DNA of 64,000 nucleotides from Siccibacter colletis (GTDB taxonomy: Bacteria > Pseudomonadota > Gammaproteobacteria > Enterobacterales > Enterobacteriaceae), in NCBI RefSeq assembly GCF_000696575.1, contig NZ_JMSQ01000006.1, forward strand, positions 434,001 to 498,000. Reading direction: 5' to 3'. Position 1 is the first letter of the stretch. Each line of letters starts with the position of its first letter. Below, in pieces: positions 27,802-36,907 of the stretch. Both the position numbers and the translations under genes were made by a program. Under the pieces are notes generated by a model, which was not told the DNA's origin, did not search any database, and worked only from the letters and a program-made list of their open reading frames with translations.

Positions 27802-28126
27802 CAATAATATAAATAACCACAAATCATTGATTTTTTAATTGGGGTCTATCAGGGTAAGTATTAATCAATGTGCCCTTCCCTTGGGACTGATGCGAAAAAA
27901 TTAAAGACGTCATTAGACGTGTCATGTTCCAACACATGATTTTTCAGCCTAAAAGCACATGCAGGGGATGACAAATATTTTATTAGGCATGTTCGAATAC
28001 CTTAAAAGGTTGTTTATGGCAAAATAGCGATATCTAATGAAAACACACACAGCGGATGAACTGGTTTATAAATAAAAGTCAAGCAGGCGCAAATCTTACT
28101 TAGAAAAAAATTATCGGAATGCAAAA
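27802..28126. other. Non-coding gap before duplicated segment
   Basis: 325 AT-rich nt between the LprI gene and the truncated SH3-family fragment. I see no ORF with coding character, tRNA or convincing terminator. Confidence 0.5.
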
Positions 28127-28357
28127 TTGGATGTAAATACGAAGTTATTCAAAACATTAAATTTTATTTCTTATATTACAGCCATATTTTCAACTGGAGT
28201 ACATGCTGATGTCATCATGAAATCTCCCTTAGGAACCGAGCTGAGATTTTCTGATATAAAAACTGGGCAGAACTATGATAGTGATGCCTGGGGAGATATG
28301 TTTTTTAAAAATAAAAAAGGACTTATTAACCTTAGCATTGAAGGCCGTTATCTCAGC
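28127..28357 (+). pseudogene. Truncated SH3-family periplasmic gene
   Basis: N-terminal fragment of the intact gene at 32395. From ~28180 it shares the signal-peptide end and mature start almost base for base (AAIFSTGVHADVIMKSPLGT-like, with TAIFSTG here), then breaks at IEGRY, where the sequence switches to the middle of effector 1 in another frame. There is no good start codon (TTG at 28127). It is a duplication scar. Confidence 0.8.
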
Positions 28358-31154
28358 GGAGAGCGCCGAAGGGGCCGTCCCGCTGCAGTGTATCGCCCAG
28401 GGTGAAATTGTGGCATGGCGACTTCAGCAGGATTATCACCAGCAGCCTTATGGTGAGGCGGCGGAGGGTGAAGAGGCGATCAACCTGAAGTACTCCAGCG
28501 CATTTGTGCTGGTGCGATCCGTGCACAAACCGGATGAAAACCCGGCCACCTGGCTGACGTTCTATACCCTCTATATGCACCTTGCACCGTTAAGCTGTTT
28601 TCCGAAATTGATGGTGTATGAGGTGACGCCTGAGGGCGACGGGCTGAGCAAACGTCGCTATAGCGGAACGGAAACCTCAGGCCAGGTGGCCCCACATTCT
28701 TTTGGCGCTCTGAGTGCAGGTCAAAAGGTAATCGTGGAACAGGAGATGATGTTTTTGGTGCCTCAGAGACATCGTGGCAGGGACGGGCAGCGGCTACCCG
28801 ATGTGCCATTCCAGTTCGGTTTAGCGCGAAATATAAAAGATGGTGCGCCTTCCGGTGAGAAGTTCTGGACCTCGGTTATGCCGCAATTTGTCGCACCAGC
28901 GGGGGAAAAATATGCTTATCTGCCCGACTGGATGGATAAGGCCGTGCAGAACGGGACAATGGATGCGGTGGTGGTTCCTCCTCAACCCATCGCCATTCGT
29001 GCCGGGGATGCCATTGGTTTTCTGGCGCAGGATGATGCGCCTGTCACTGGCGGCGCGGTGCAGAGCGACTGGTTTATGCACATTGAAGTGCTCAGCAACG
29101 ATGTCAATATGCCGGCGTTTTTAAGCAACCCCGGCCATCTGACAAAAGGCACCCTGTACATTGAAGTACAGGGTGGTCAGCCGCTGTACCGGTGCGAAGA
29201 GAGGGACGGTAAAAAAATCCTCACGCCACTGGAAAATACCAGTGATGCTGAGGCTGGCAAATTGCTGCGGCGGGATGATGCCAAACCCTGGAAGGACGAG
29301 GCGGGTATCAGCTGGTATCTCATAAAGCCTGAGACATGGATAAAGCAGGACGGCATAAAAGAGATTATTCAGCACGATCTCAAGGCCCTGCGATTTACGC
29401 CGCTTGAACAGGAACCGGCGAAGGATTTCCAGCAAAGCCTGGGCGAACAATGGCTGAGTAAAGCGTTCAATTTTATCAGCGGTGCCGTTCACCCGGAAAG
29501 AGCACTGGAAAGTCAGGAGCTTAGCGAATACTATTCGCAGATAGCGAAGGTGCTGGACGCTAACGGCGATGGCAAAATATCCGCTACGGAATTGAAATTG
29601 TACCGGACCGCTGTATTGCAGGGCTTACGACACAACAACGAGGAAGTTGAAATGCTGCTGCGTCGTCTCATCGTTAAGCACGAAAGCGAATGGTACGGTA
29701 AAAGCTCGCACCCGCGCTGGCAGACGCTGCTGGGTTCACTCCCGAAAGCCGGACAGGATTACGCGAAGATCTGGATTGATAACCATGAATGGATGAGTCA
29801 GGTGCCTGCGTTAGCGAAAGATGAAGCGGTGTGGCATTTCCATCCGGTGGAGTTTGTATCGGCGCTAAAAACACAGGAAGATTGTGCGGAATTGATTTGG
29901 GGTGAAGTAGTGAACCAGAGGCTAGGATCTGCGAAGGCATGCCTCTTTAGAAAGAAAGTTGTCAAAATATGCGCCGAAATGTGGGGTGAGGATGAAAAAT
30001 TAAGGTATGCAAATGTCCTAATGGGTTGTATGTCAGTTGAAACGAACCGGATGTTCACATCATCTGTGATTGCATACAGAAAAGCACGCCATAAAAGTGG
30101 CGAAATTATATTTGTTTCTACCGCATCGGGAACTAGGCCGAAAATTGAACTTCATGTTTATACAAAGGATGAAATAATAAATGATAAAACCTTAGTGGAA
30201 AGGAATGCGGTAGGATTGATACAGTTTACATCAATAGCAGTACAGCAAATAAATATAACATATAATATGGCGCTAACCAAGATGCAATTAGCGCTGATGG
30301 ACGAAATAGAGCAGTTAGATTATGTGAAGTTATATTTCACATCTAATAAAGAGAAATTCAGTAAGATAAAGAACCCTGAGGATGTATATACCTATATATT
30401 TTGTCCAGAGGGAGTTGGTGAACCAGATGATGCGGTACTCTATTCAAAGGCAGACAATGAGAAAGCTTACAATAAAAATGCTAGTTTAGATTCATCAGAA
30501 AATGGAAATCAAGGAAATGGCGATGGAGTTATACAAAAAAGAGAACTGCTTGTTCGACTGAATAGGTTGATTTCTGAAGGTGAAAAATATAAAAATCTAT
30601 GTATGTGTAAAGCACAAACAAACGATGGGCCCGATTGGATGCTAGTCGCTCTCGAAGAATATAAACAATATAAAGGCATGATTGAAACTGACACGTTACT
30701 AAATAATAAGATAAAAGAATACCACAATACAACTAATGTTAAAGGTAGTGATGGTGCGATTTCATGGTGTTCATCATTTGTGAATTGGTGTTTCAACCAG
30801 ACGAAGTATGCATCACTAGCTACAAATAGTGCAATGGCATATTCATGGGGGCAAGGTTCGTGGCGAAATGGCGAAGTGGTGGATAAGCCATTTTATGGAG
30901 CTATTGCAGTAATGAAATATAGCCACGTTGGGTTTGTCTGCGGCATGAGTGCGGATGGACGGTTGTTAATACTTGGAGGAAATCAGGGTGGTGGTAGAGA
31001 AGGAAAAGCAAACTGCATTTCCGTTAGAGCTAACCCATCATCATCGATTAAGTTTTTGATGAAACCTAAAGGTTATAATGTGAAACCAGAGGATTATGAC
31101 TTGAAAGTTGTTAACATCATTGGTTCCAGTTCAAGTTATAGTGACACGCATTAA
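28275..31154 (+). CDS. T6SS effector 2, N-terminally replaced copy with lysozyme-like and CHAP-like ends
   Basis: Open frame of 959 aa. Residues ~24-527 duplicate effector 1 from residue 55 on, including the EF-hand, but its first ~54 residues, with the HGGIH motif, are lost and replaced by an out-of-frame reading of the SH3-family fragment. After HFHPVEFV the end is new: a lysozyme/transglycosylase-like segment (MSVETNRMF, then VGLIQFTSIA ~645), a second EF-hand-like loop (GNGDGVIQKREL), and a TIGR02594/CHAP-type segment with Cys in WCSSFVNWC (~830) and His in SHVGFV (~883). It may be a silent toxin-end reservoir or be translated from the weak ATG at 28275; I cannot decide. Confidence 0.75.
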   Translation: MIVMPGEICFLKIKKDLLTLALKAVISAESAEGAVPLQCIAQGEIVAWRLQQDYHQQPYGEAAEGEEAINLKYSSAFVLVRSVHKPDENPATWLTFYTLYMHLAPLSCFPKLMVYEVTPEGDGLSKRRYSGTETSGQVAPHSFGALSAGQKVIVEQEMMFLVPQRHRGRDGQRLPDVPFQFGLARNIKDGAPSGEKFWTSVMPQFVAPAGEKYAYLPDWMDKAVQNGTMDAVVVPPQPIAIRAGDAIGFLAQDDAPVTGGAVQSDWFMHIEVLSNDVNMPAFLSNPGHLTKGTLYIEVQGGQPLYRCEERDGKKILTPLENTSDAEAGKLLRRDDAKPWKDEAGISWYLIKPETWIKQDGIKEIIQHDLKALRFTPLEQEPAKDFQQSLGEQWLSKAFNFISGAVHPERALESQELSEYYSQIAKVLDANGDGKISATELKLYRTAVLQGLRHNNEEVEMLLRRLIVKHESEWYGKSSHPRWQTLLGSLPKAGQDYAKIWIDNHEWMSQVPALAKDEAVWHFHPVEFVSALKTQEDCAELIWGEVVNQRLGSAKACLFRKKVVKICAEMWGEDEKLRYANVLMGCMSVETNRMFTSSVIAYRKARHKSGEIIFVSTASGTRPKIELHVYTKDEIINDKTLVERNAVGLIQFTSIAVQQINITYNMALTKMQLALMDEIEQLDYVKLYFTSNKEKFSKIKNPEDVYTYIFCPEGVGEPDDAVLYSKADNEKAYNKNASLDSSENGNQGNGDGVIQKRELLVRLNRLISEGEKYKNLCMCKAQTNDGPDWMLVALEEYKQYKGMIETDTLLNNKIKEYHNTTNVKGSDGAISWCSSFVNWCFNQTKYASLATNSAMAYSWGQGSWRNGEVVDKPFYGAIAVMKYSHVGFVCGMSADGRLLILGGNQGGGREGKANCISVRANPSSSIKFLMKPKGYNVKPEDYDLKVVNIIGSSSSYSDTH
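28344..29857 (+). repeat. 1.5-kb effector repeat, copy B
   Basis: Partner of 24101-25614 (offset 4243 bp). The left edge is a microhomology (GCCGTTAT) shared with the SH3-family gene; the right edge is the toxin-end switch after codon GTT/GTA of VEFV. Confidence 0.9.
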
Positions 31155-31163
31155 GGGTTGCAA

Positions 31164-31673
31164 ATGAAATATATATTATATTTTCTTATGTTTGTTAGTT
31201 TCAATTCGAACGCCAGCGATTCAATATGTTATAATTATTTCAAGGAATTTAGTGCGGTTTTTTCTCGCTCCGCCATTTCTGAATATGATTATTCTAAATT
31301 ATCTTCTTATAAGCTTACGCCTGCACTGTTTATCAATTTTGATAAAACTCCACCAGAAACATATAATGATAATGAAAGGGAAAATCCGAATGTCATTTTT
31401 AATGGCGCGGTTTCAAAAAAATATTTTTTGAAGTTTATAAACTCCAGTTTGCTACAAAACAATGCGGTGAATGTGAATGCTAAAAAGCAGTTCGTAGATG
31501 ATGCTGGTAGCTATGCCTTTATAGCCACAATAAGAAATGGAAATCTATTAATTATAGAAAACATCCTTATTTCTACTCCATATGATATGGATGCCGAAAT
31601 TAGTTGCACTTACAAATTCAGCTTATTAAGTAAAGACAAATTAATGTTATCAGACGTAGTTTGCGCAGGATAA
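31164..31673 (+). CDS. Exported putative immunity protein of effector 2 (a)
   Basis: 169-aa protein with a signal peptide (1-17, ending SNA) and few cysteines. No family recognised. The ATG at 31164 follows TAAGGGTTGCAA, and the gene begins 9 nt after the effector 2 stop, the usual immunity position. It is strongly AT-rich. Confidence 0.65.
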   Translation: MKYILYFLMFVSFNSNASDSICYNYFKEFSAVFSRSAISEYDYSKLSSYKLTPALFINFDKTPPETYNDNERENPNVIFNGAVSKKYFLKFINSSLLQNNAVNVNAKKQFVDDAGSYAFIATIRNGNLLIIENILISTPYDMDAEISCTYKFSLLSKDKLMLSDVVCAG

Positions 31674-31685
31674 AAGGTTAGAATT

Positions 31686-32099
31686 ATGGCGAAGCTAATA
31701 AATTGTTTTGGGCTGATGATGTTAATCTTATTTTCAGGCTTTTCGCAAGCATCCGAACGTCCTCAGTCAAAAGAAGAATTTTTTTTTGAAATGAATGGTG
31801 AAACATTGTCTGATGGTTCTCAGGTTTATATCAGATATGATATCTCACTATCATATTCAAATAAATTAGCATATGTTAAAGTAACAACCTGGCATGCTCC
31901 TGCCCCATGTGAGGGCAATTACGAAATAAAGGAAATTGATGGTGAGTATAATTTGTATTACTTAGGAGGTAAGGATGCTTGTATGTATCCATCGCCACAA
32001 TTTAATATCGTTAACAAAGGTGGTGAAATGTATATAAAAGGCATGCCTCTTATTTATGAACCCGGCGGGTGGCTAAAGTTATCACGTAAATCACACTAA
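31686..32099 (+). CDS. Exported putative immunity protein of effector 2 (b)
   Basis: 137-aa protein with a signal peptide (1-21, ending SQA) and a mature part with two cysteines (APCEGNYEI, KDACMYPSP) suggesting a disulfide. Not recognised. It follows the preceding gene by 12 nt in the same operon. Two different toxin activities in effector 2 could require two immunity proteins, but this is inference. Confidence 0.6.
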   Translation: MAKLINCFGLMMLILFSGFSQASERPQSKEEFFFEMNGETLSDGSQVYIRYDISLSYSNKLAYVKVTTWHAPAPCEGNYEIKEIDGEYNLYYLGGKDACMYPSPQFNIVNKGGEMYIKGMPLIYEPGGWLKLSRKSH

Positions 32100-32394
32100 T
32101 ATATCTTATTATATATCCGGTCAAAATTACTACTGAGAATTCGGAATAAAGAGCATAAACATATTGATGCAAAAACATCGAACAGTTAAGAGAAATTCTG
32201 TCGATAAGAGTGAACATTTCAGGTTGAAATTTAAGAGTGCTGTTGACCGGTTTTATACTCACGATTCGAATGTCAGTCGACTTTGGCTACGTAAGTTGTT
32301 AACCTTTATTAAAATAAATAATTAGTGGAATAATATAAAACGATACGAAAATTACAGGTTTTTTAGGCAAAAGTAAATCATCAAAGTGGAACTC

Positions 32395-33258
32395 ATGAAC
32401 TTATTAAAATTTTTGTGGTTGATTTTTTATATAGCAGCCATATTTTCAACTGGAGTACATGCTGATGTCATCATGAAATCTCCCTTAGGAACCGAGCTGA
32501 GATTTTCTGATAAAAAAACAGGGCCTAACTATGATCGTGATGCTTGGGAACAATTGGTGTTTAAAAATAACAAAGGCGTTATCAATTTGAGTATTGAAGG
32601 GCGTTATTTTGTTGAGAATGGTAGTAAGGATTTCTCTCCTTCTGGAAGATACATTGTTGTCGATAGTGTTGCAGGTGGATATGTCGATATGTTTGATGGA
32701 AGGGGCGAGCAGTATGTTGACAAAGCTTACTGCAGTGTAGTGGATATGCAGACGGGATGCATCATCAGTGACTGGGATGGTGAAGCGTGCGGATATGACT
32801 GGAAAAAAGATAGTGACGAACTTGCTAGTTCAGACGAGCAAGATACAGAGACTTTTGATTTCCTTTCATTTAAACCGAACATTAATAGCTTAACCAAAAA
32901 ATTGTCGTCTTTAAATGTCGAAGAAGTTGATGGTTATCTTCGTTGCGATTATGTTAGCAAGGATAATATAAACACATATCAAAAGTTGATAAAAGAGAAT
33001 AAGTCCGCGAAGAAAGTAGTTGAGCCGTATTTGATAGAATTTATTGATGGATCAACTCAAAATGCGTCAGTAATAAAAAAAACCTTTTTGTATTCTTTAC
33101 CCGATGAAAGCAGTAAAACTAAGGCTTATTTGATAGAGGGAGATAAGATAAAAGTCATCCAGTTCTCCAAAAACGATCAGTGGATCAATGTAGGCTATGT
33201 GACTTCTAAAGGGGCACCTTTAATCGCATGGATTAAAAGTGACGCTATCGAAATGTAA
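32395..33258 (+). CDS. Exported SH3-family protein, intact copy
   Basis: 287-aa protein: signal peptide (~1-21, ending VHA), a central region with cysteines (EACGYDWKKD, LRCDYV), and the SH3-like C-terminus (KAYLIEGDKIKVIQFSKNDQ, WINVGYV) shared with the genes at 26316 and 36908. Its 5' part was copied to 28127-28357. The ATG at 32395 is preferred to an in-frame GTG at 32386. Probable periplasmic immunity or immunity-related role; no function is established. Confidence 0.65.
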   Translation: MNLLKFLWLIFYIAAIFSTGVHADVIMKSPLGTELRFSDKKTGPNYDRDAWEQLVFKNNKGVINLSIEGRYFVENGSKDFSPSGRYIVVDSVAGGYVDMFDGRGEQYVDKAYCSVVDMQTGCIISDWDGEACGYDWKKDSDELASSDEQDTETFDFLSFKPNINSLTKKLSSLNVEEVDGYLRCDYVSKDNINTYQKLIKENKSAKKVVEPYLIEFIDGSTQNASVIKKTFLYSLPDESSKTKAYLIEGDKIKVIQFSKNDQWINVGYVTSKGAPLIAWIKSDAIEM

Positions 33259-33485
33259 ATCCTATATAAGGGATACATATTAAAATAAGCCCTGAGGTTT
33301 GTAAGGTTTCGTTAAACATCCAGACTTGTTCATTAGCACTATCAAGTAAAAAAATGAATCTGCTTGTTCATTTGGGACAAGCAAAGGACTAAACGAAACG
33401 GTTAAAATATTTCCTTGAACAGATATGCGGATCGTTTAAATAGATTCAACAGAGCCGCTAATTTTTTGAAGGTCGGAGAGGATTA

Positions 33486-33977
33486 ATGCAAATGTTTAAG
33501 TTGATTCTCGCTTCATCATTGCTGTTTGCGAGTTTTCTTACTTATTCTAACTCTGAAATAGTACAGGGGGCATTTGAGATAAGACAGAACGCTAAAGTAT
33601 ATCTTCAGAAGGAGAACGATGATGATTATCCTCTTGCTCTTTATTTTTTGAAAGATAATAAATTAACCAAAATTGATACTTATGAGACTGAAGGTGGTAA
33701 ACCTTCGGTGGAAGCTGTTTTCTTTATGACAATTCATAACAAAACAAATGTCATAGTGTTAATCTCATGGGCACAATTGCATCGAGCAGAAAATATAAAT
33801 GGTAAGTCGTTTAAAGTTTACGGGTACATTTATGAGAACAATAATCTTACAGTGAACAATGAAATTAATAGTGATCCTAACCTAAGTGGTGCGGAAGGAG
33901 ATTTTGGCGGCGAGCGACTTTTTTTCAAATATCAAAACGCAGAAAAAATTAAAAATTACATTTTAGGGAAATATTAA
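33486..33977 (+). CDS. Exported protein, unknown
   Basis: 163 aa with a signal peptide (1-22). The mature part is beta-rich with no cysteines and no recognised family. Good ribosome site GGAGAGGATTA. Being AT-rich and lying between putative immunity genes, it may be an orphan immunity protein whose toxin is lost. Confidence 0.55.
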   Translation: MQMFKLILASSLLFASFLTYSNSEIVQGAFEIRQNAKVYLQKENDDDYPLALYFLKDNKLTKIDTYETEGGKPSVEAVFFMTIHNKTNVIVLISWAQLHRAENINGKSFKVYGYIYENNNLTVNNEINSDPNLSGAEGDFGGERLFFKYQNAEKIKNYILGKY

Positions 33978-34001
33978 TAATCATTCAGGAAATTATTTTT
34001 C

Positions 34002-34190
34002 TTGAGAGTGCTTTATCCTGGCATATTATGTTATTGGTTCTGGTCAGAAAAAGTGGAGTGTTTTAAACTGCATGGAAGTGACGGTAAAAATAGCGTATTA
34101 ATTGATCTAACTTTGGACGTTATGGCAAGGCAAGCCGACCTTCATGGAACTTGTCATTTTAATTGTACATTGGAAGGAATCGACGTTTAA
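34002..34190 (+). pseudogene. Possible gene remnant
   Basis: 62-codon reading frame from TTG at 34002, ending LHGTCHFNCTLEGIDV. No ribosome site or signal peptide. It may be the decayed tail of another exported protein. The surrounding 350 nt hold nothing else visible. Confidence 0.25.
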
Positions 34191-34328
34191 GAATTTAGAT
34201 AGGTTCTCGTATGGATAATTTACCTATAACAAATAGCGTAACGCTGCCATTATAGTTCCCCATGATAAAAAACATGATCTTTTTTTACCGGCAATTATAA
34301 TTTTTCGCAGCAATAGCTAAGGAAATCG

Positions 34329-35174
34329 ATGAATAATTATTTTGGTGTAATCTGTGCATTATCTCTAATATTGTCAGGAATGGCACACGCAAAGAATCCA
34401 CTTGACGCGTCAATTTGGTTTTATAATAAAGTGTCAAACGCTAATGTTTTAGGTAAAAGAGATCCAGTTTTGCTTCATAAAATAGAAAGTAAGTTTAAAA
34501 ATGTTTCATTGCTTTTTGATAATAAAGCTTTAACAATTAAAAATAAGATGTTAGAAAATAGCAAAATATGCTCAGTAGAATATGCGAGCGTTAAAAAAAC
34601 ACTTTCCGCATACTTCATGTCAAATACAACGACAAATCTTTATGAGGCATTATATGAAAATAATGGCATCACCCTGCCGAGTGAAATCAATTTGATAATT
34701 TCAGTAAATCCTGATAATAGCTGCCCATCGCCCTATGATGAAATCATTGCGATTGGTGACTATTTAACAATCATTGAGAATGACTATGTTATATTCTTTA
34801 AGAAAATAAAAGATGATGATCAGAAAATATTAAGTTCTCGAAATGGAAATCTGCTTAACTTTTGTAAGGAAGATAACCCCGGTAGAATTTATGACGGGAT
34901 AGATAGCTATACTTGTTTCTTTCCAGATATGAACATACAAGAATCATATAAACTATTGAAGAATGCTTACTCGGGCAAGCAAGAAGTATTAAAAAGTATA
35001 CCACCTGAAGCTAATGCTAACTATGAACTGAATGGAAACGAAACTACTTATCAGTGGGAAGGGAGGACTGTATTAAAAGTGACGGTAACCGGAGATAGTG
35101 AACGCGGAAGTTATATTTTTCATAAGCAAATATCCGGAACAAGTGTTGCGATCGAAAGTGAAACTCAATATTAG
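34329..35174 (+). CDS. Exported protein, unknown
   Basis: 281-aa protein with a signal peptide (1-21, ending AHA) and five scattered cysteines in the mature part (SKICSVEY, DNSCPSPYDE, NFCKEDN, YTCFFPD). No family recognised. The ATG at 34329 follows AAGGAAATCG. AT-rich, consistent with the accessory cluster. Confidence 0.6.
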   Translation: MNNYFGVICALSLILSGMAHAKNPLDASIWFYNKVSNANVLGKRDPVLLHKIESKFKNVSLLFDNKALTIKNKMLENSKICSVEYASVKKTLSAYFMSNTTTNLYEALYENNGITLPSEINLIISVNPDNSCPSPYDEIIAIGDYLTIIENDYVIFFKKIKDDDQKILSSRNGNLLNFCKEDNPGRIYDGIDSYTCFFPDMNIQESYKLLKNAYSGKQEVLKSIPPEANANYELNGNETTYQWEGRTVLKVTVTGDSERGSYIFHKQISGTSVAIESETQY

Positions 35175-35501
35175 ATTAGTATAGTCATTTGGATTGCTTA
35201 ATTGTGCAGCATTCTTCCTGACAGGCCAGGAGCTTATGACTTGTCGTACTTAGTATGAAAACACAATCATTCATGAGCACGTTTGGAGGAACAGGCAAAG
35301 CAACTTTGACCATTAACAATGATAAGCTGATATTTGTTCTTAAAGACAACAAACCCTTTATTGAGGCTAATATGTCAGTCCCTGCTGTGATTGTGTTTGA
35401 TAGAATCATCACGGAATAGCCAGCAAAGCGAAAAGATGAGTCCTTAATAGCAGGTGATTTAAAAGGCTATGCTATGACATTGATTAACTGGAGCGCAGCG
35501 A
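35175..35501 (+). other. Gap with a frameshifted small ORF
   Basis: 327 nt. ATG 35255 to TAG 35419 encodes 54 aa (start MKTQSFMSTFGGTGKA, end VIVFDRIITE). An adjacent frame upstream (ending FFLTGQELMTCRT) also looks coding-like, so the two may be the broken halves of one lost exported protein. Low confidence. Confidence 0.3.
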
Positions 35502-35939
35502 ATGGTTAATAATACATTTATTAATTTTATCTATCTGAATGCAGCATTCGCAACCATTACCTTAACACTCATCTTTCCTTCGGTGGCACTGGCAACTCAA
35601 AGTGTTGGCTGTTTCAGCTCAGGAGAGATAAATGTAAAATTTGTGCAAATATCACAGGATGGCCTGGATATGGCCTATGTTAAGTATCAAAAGTCGAAGC
35701 AGGCTATACCATTGCTGTTTATTAAAGAAACTGAAGAGAAATTTCCCGAAGGGCGCCCTTCAGCATTTACCACTGAATGGGATGAGGTTTTGAAAAGCAA
35801 AATCAATGGTCGTTATACAGTAATGACGCAAGGCGCACGGTATTACCAGTTTGACTACAAAAGTAGCACAGGGCGCGTTGTCAGGTTTACAGAAAACCTG
35901 AATGCCTACGATAGCATTCGCCACGACTGTCAATGGTGA
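35502..35939 (+). CDS. Exported protein, unknown
   Basis: 145 aa with an N-terminal hydrophobic signal segment (to ~31, VALA) and two cysteines, one near the mature start (VGCFSSGE) and one at the end (RHDCQW), likely forming a disulfide. No family recognised. It is followed 30 nt later by a TPR-like gene. Confidence 0.55.
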   Translation: MVNNTFINFIYLNAAFATITLTLIFPSVALATQSVGCFSSGEINVKFVQISQDGLDMAYVKYQKSKQAIPLLFIKETEEKFPEGRPSAFTTEWDEVLKSKINGRYTVMTQGARYYQFDYKSSTGRVVRFTENLNAYDSIRHDCQW

Positions 35940-35969
35940 TAACTGGTGGTTATGCTCGTAACCTGAAAA

Positions 35970-36809
35970 ATGCATGAGAATACTACAATGAACTTTAATC
36001 AACGCTTTTCTCCGCTGATGCGTAAAAGCGTGCAGTTAATATTTCTGTTATGCCCAGTTGTAGCTAATGGAAATGTCACTATTTATAAGAATGACTATAG
36101 TGTGCTGGCTTATGAAGACGGGCAAGATAACGTTACCACCTTAACGTTGTCAGGTGGAAGCAACGATGCGGGAGCGTCATCACCCGCGGATTGCACAGTG
36201 AAACTGGCGCTAAAACAGAAGAAGGGAACCTGGAGTGCCGATCTTGCACCTTTCCATACAGAACTCATGGATTATGACGATGTATCCAGAGATGTCGCAC
36301 TTATAGAACGCGACAGACAACAAATACGACTCTATTTCCCTGAATCCCTGAGTGTTTGTCCGCTCGGCACCGAGTTCAGCGGTGACTATAAAAAAATCGA
36401 AATGAACGATGCTTCTTTCAAAGATAACTTTAACGTTCTTCTGGCCATGAATTATTACAGCGCTATAAGCGAAGCCAGAGGAGGCAAGACGAAACAAGCT
36501 ATAACGTATCTTGAGCCTTATATGAAGGAGTCATTGAGTAATAATATTTACAATATGGCTGTTTATAATGATTATGGCTACTTTTTGCAAGAGGCAGGGC
36601 GGGCCGAAGAATCAATCAGCTATTTTGAGAAGGTCATTGAAAAGAACCCCGGCAGGATAGTTGTTTATTTAAATATGGCTGACTCATACTGGATTATTGG
36701 TGAGAAAATCACCGCCAGATCATATTACTCTCATTACAAAAAGCTAATGAGTAAAGCAGGTAAAAATAGCCTTATTCCTGTGCGGGTTGCACATCGGCTG
36801 AACGAATAA
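35970..36809 (+). CDS. Exported TPR-containing protein
   Basis: 279 aa (273 if starting at the ATG at 35988). A signal sequence (LIFLLCPVVANG) is followed by a beta-rich region and, from ~165, two TPR-like helical hairpins (NDYGYFLQEAGRAEESISYF, then YLNMADSYWIIGEKITARSY). Probably periplasmic. Role unknown; tetratricopeptide repeats suggest protein binding. Confidence 0.6.
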   Translation: MHENTTMNFNQRFSPLMRKSVQLIFLLCPVVANGNVTIYKNDYSVLAYEDGQDNVTTLTLSGGSNDAGASSPADCTVKLALKQKKGTWSADLAPFHTELMDYDDVSRDVALIERDRQQIRLYFPESLSVCPLGTEFSGDYKKIEMNDASFKDNFNVLLAMNYYSAISEARGGKTKQAITYLEPYMKESLSNNIYNMAVYNDYGYFLQEAGRAEESISYFEKVIEKNPGRIVVYLNMADSYWIIGEKITARSYYSHYKKLMSKAGKNSLIPVRVAHRLNE

Positions 36810-36907
36810 TTTCTCATATATGAAACGTGGTGTTTTCATGCAGCCTTCAAAATGTATGAAAGTTGATATCAATGATGAAGGTATTACAGCGCGCCCTGGA
36901 ATCAATA

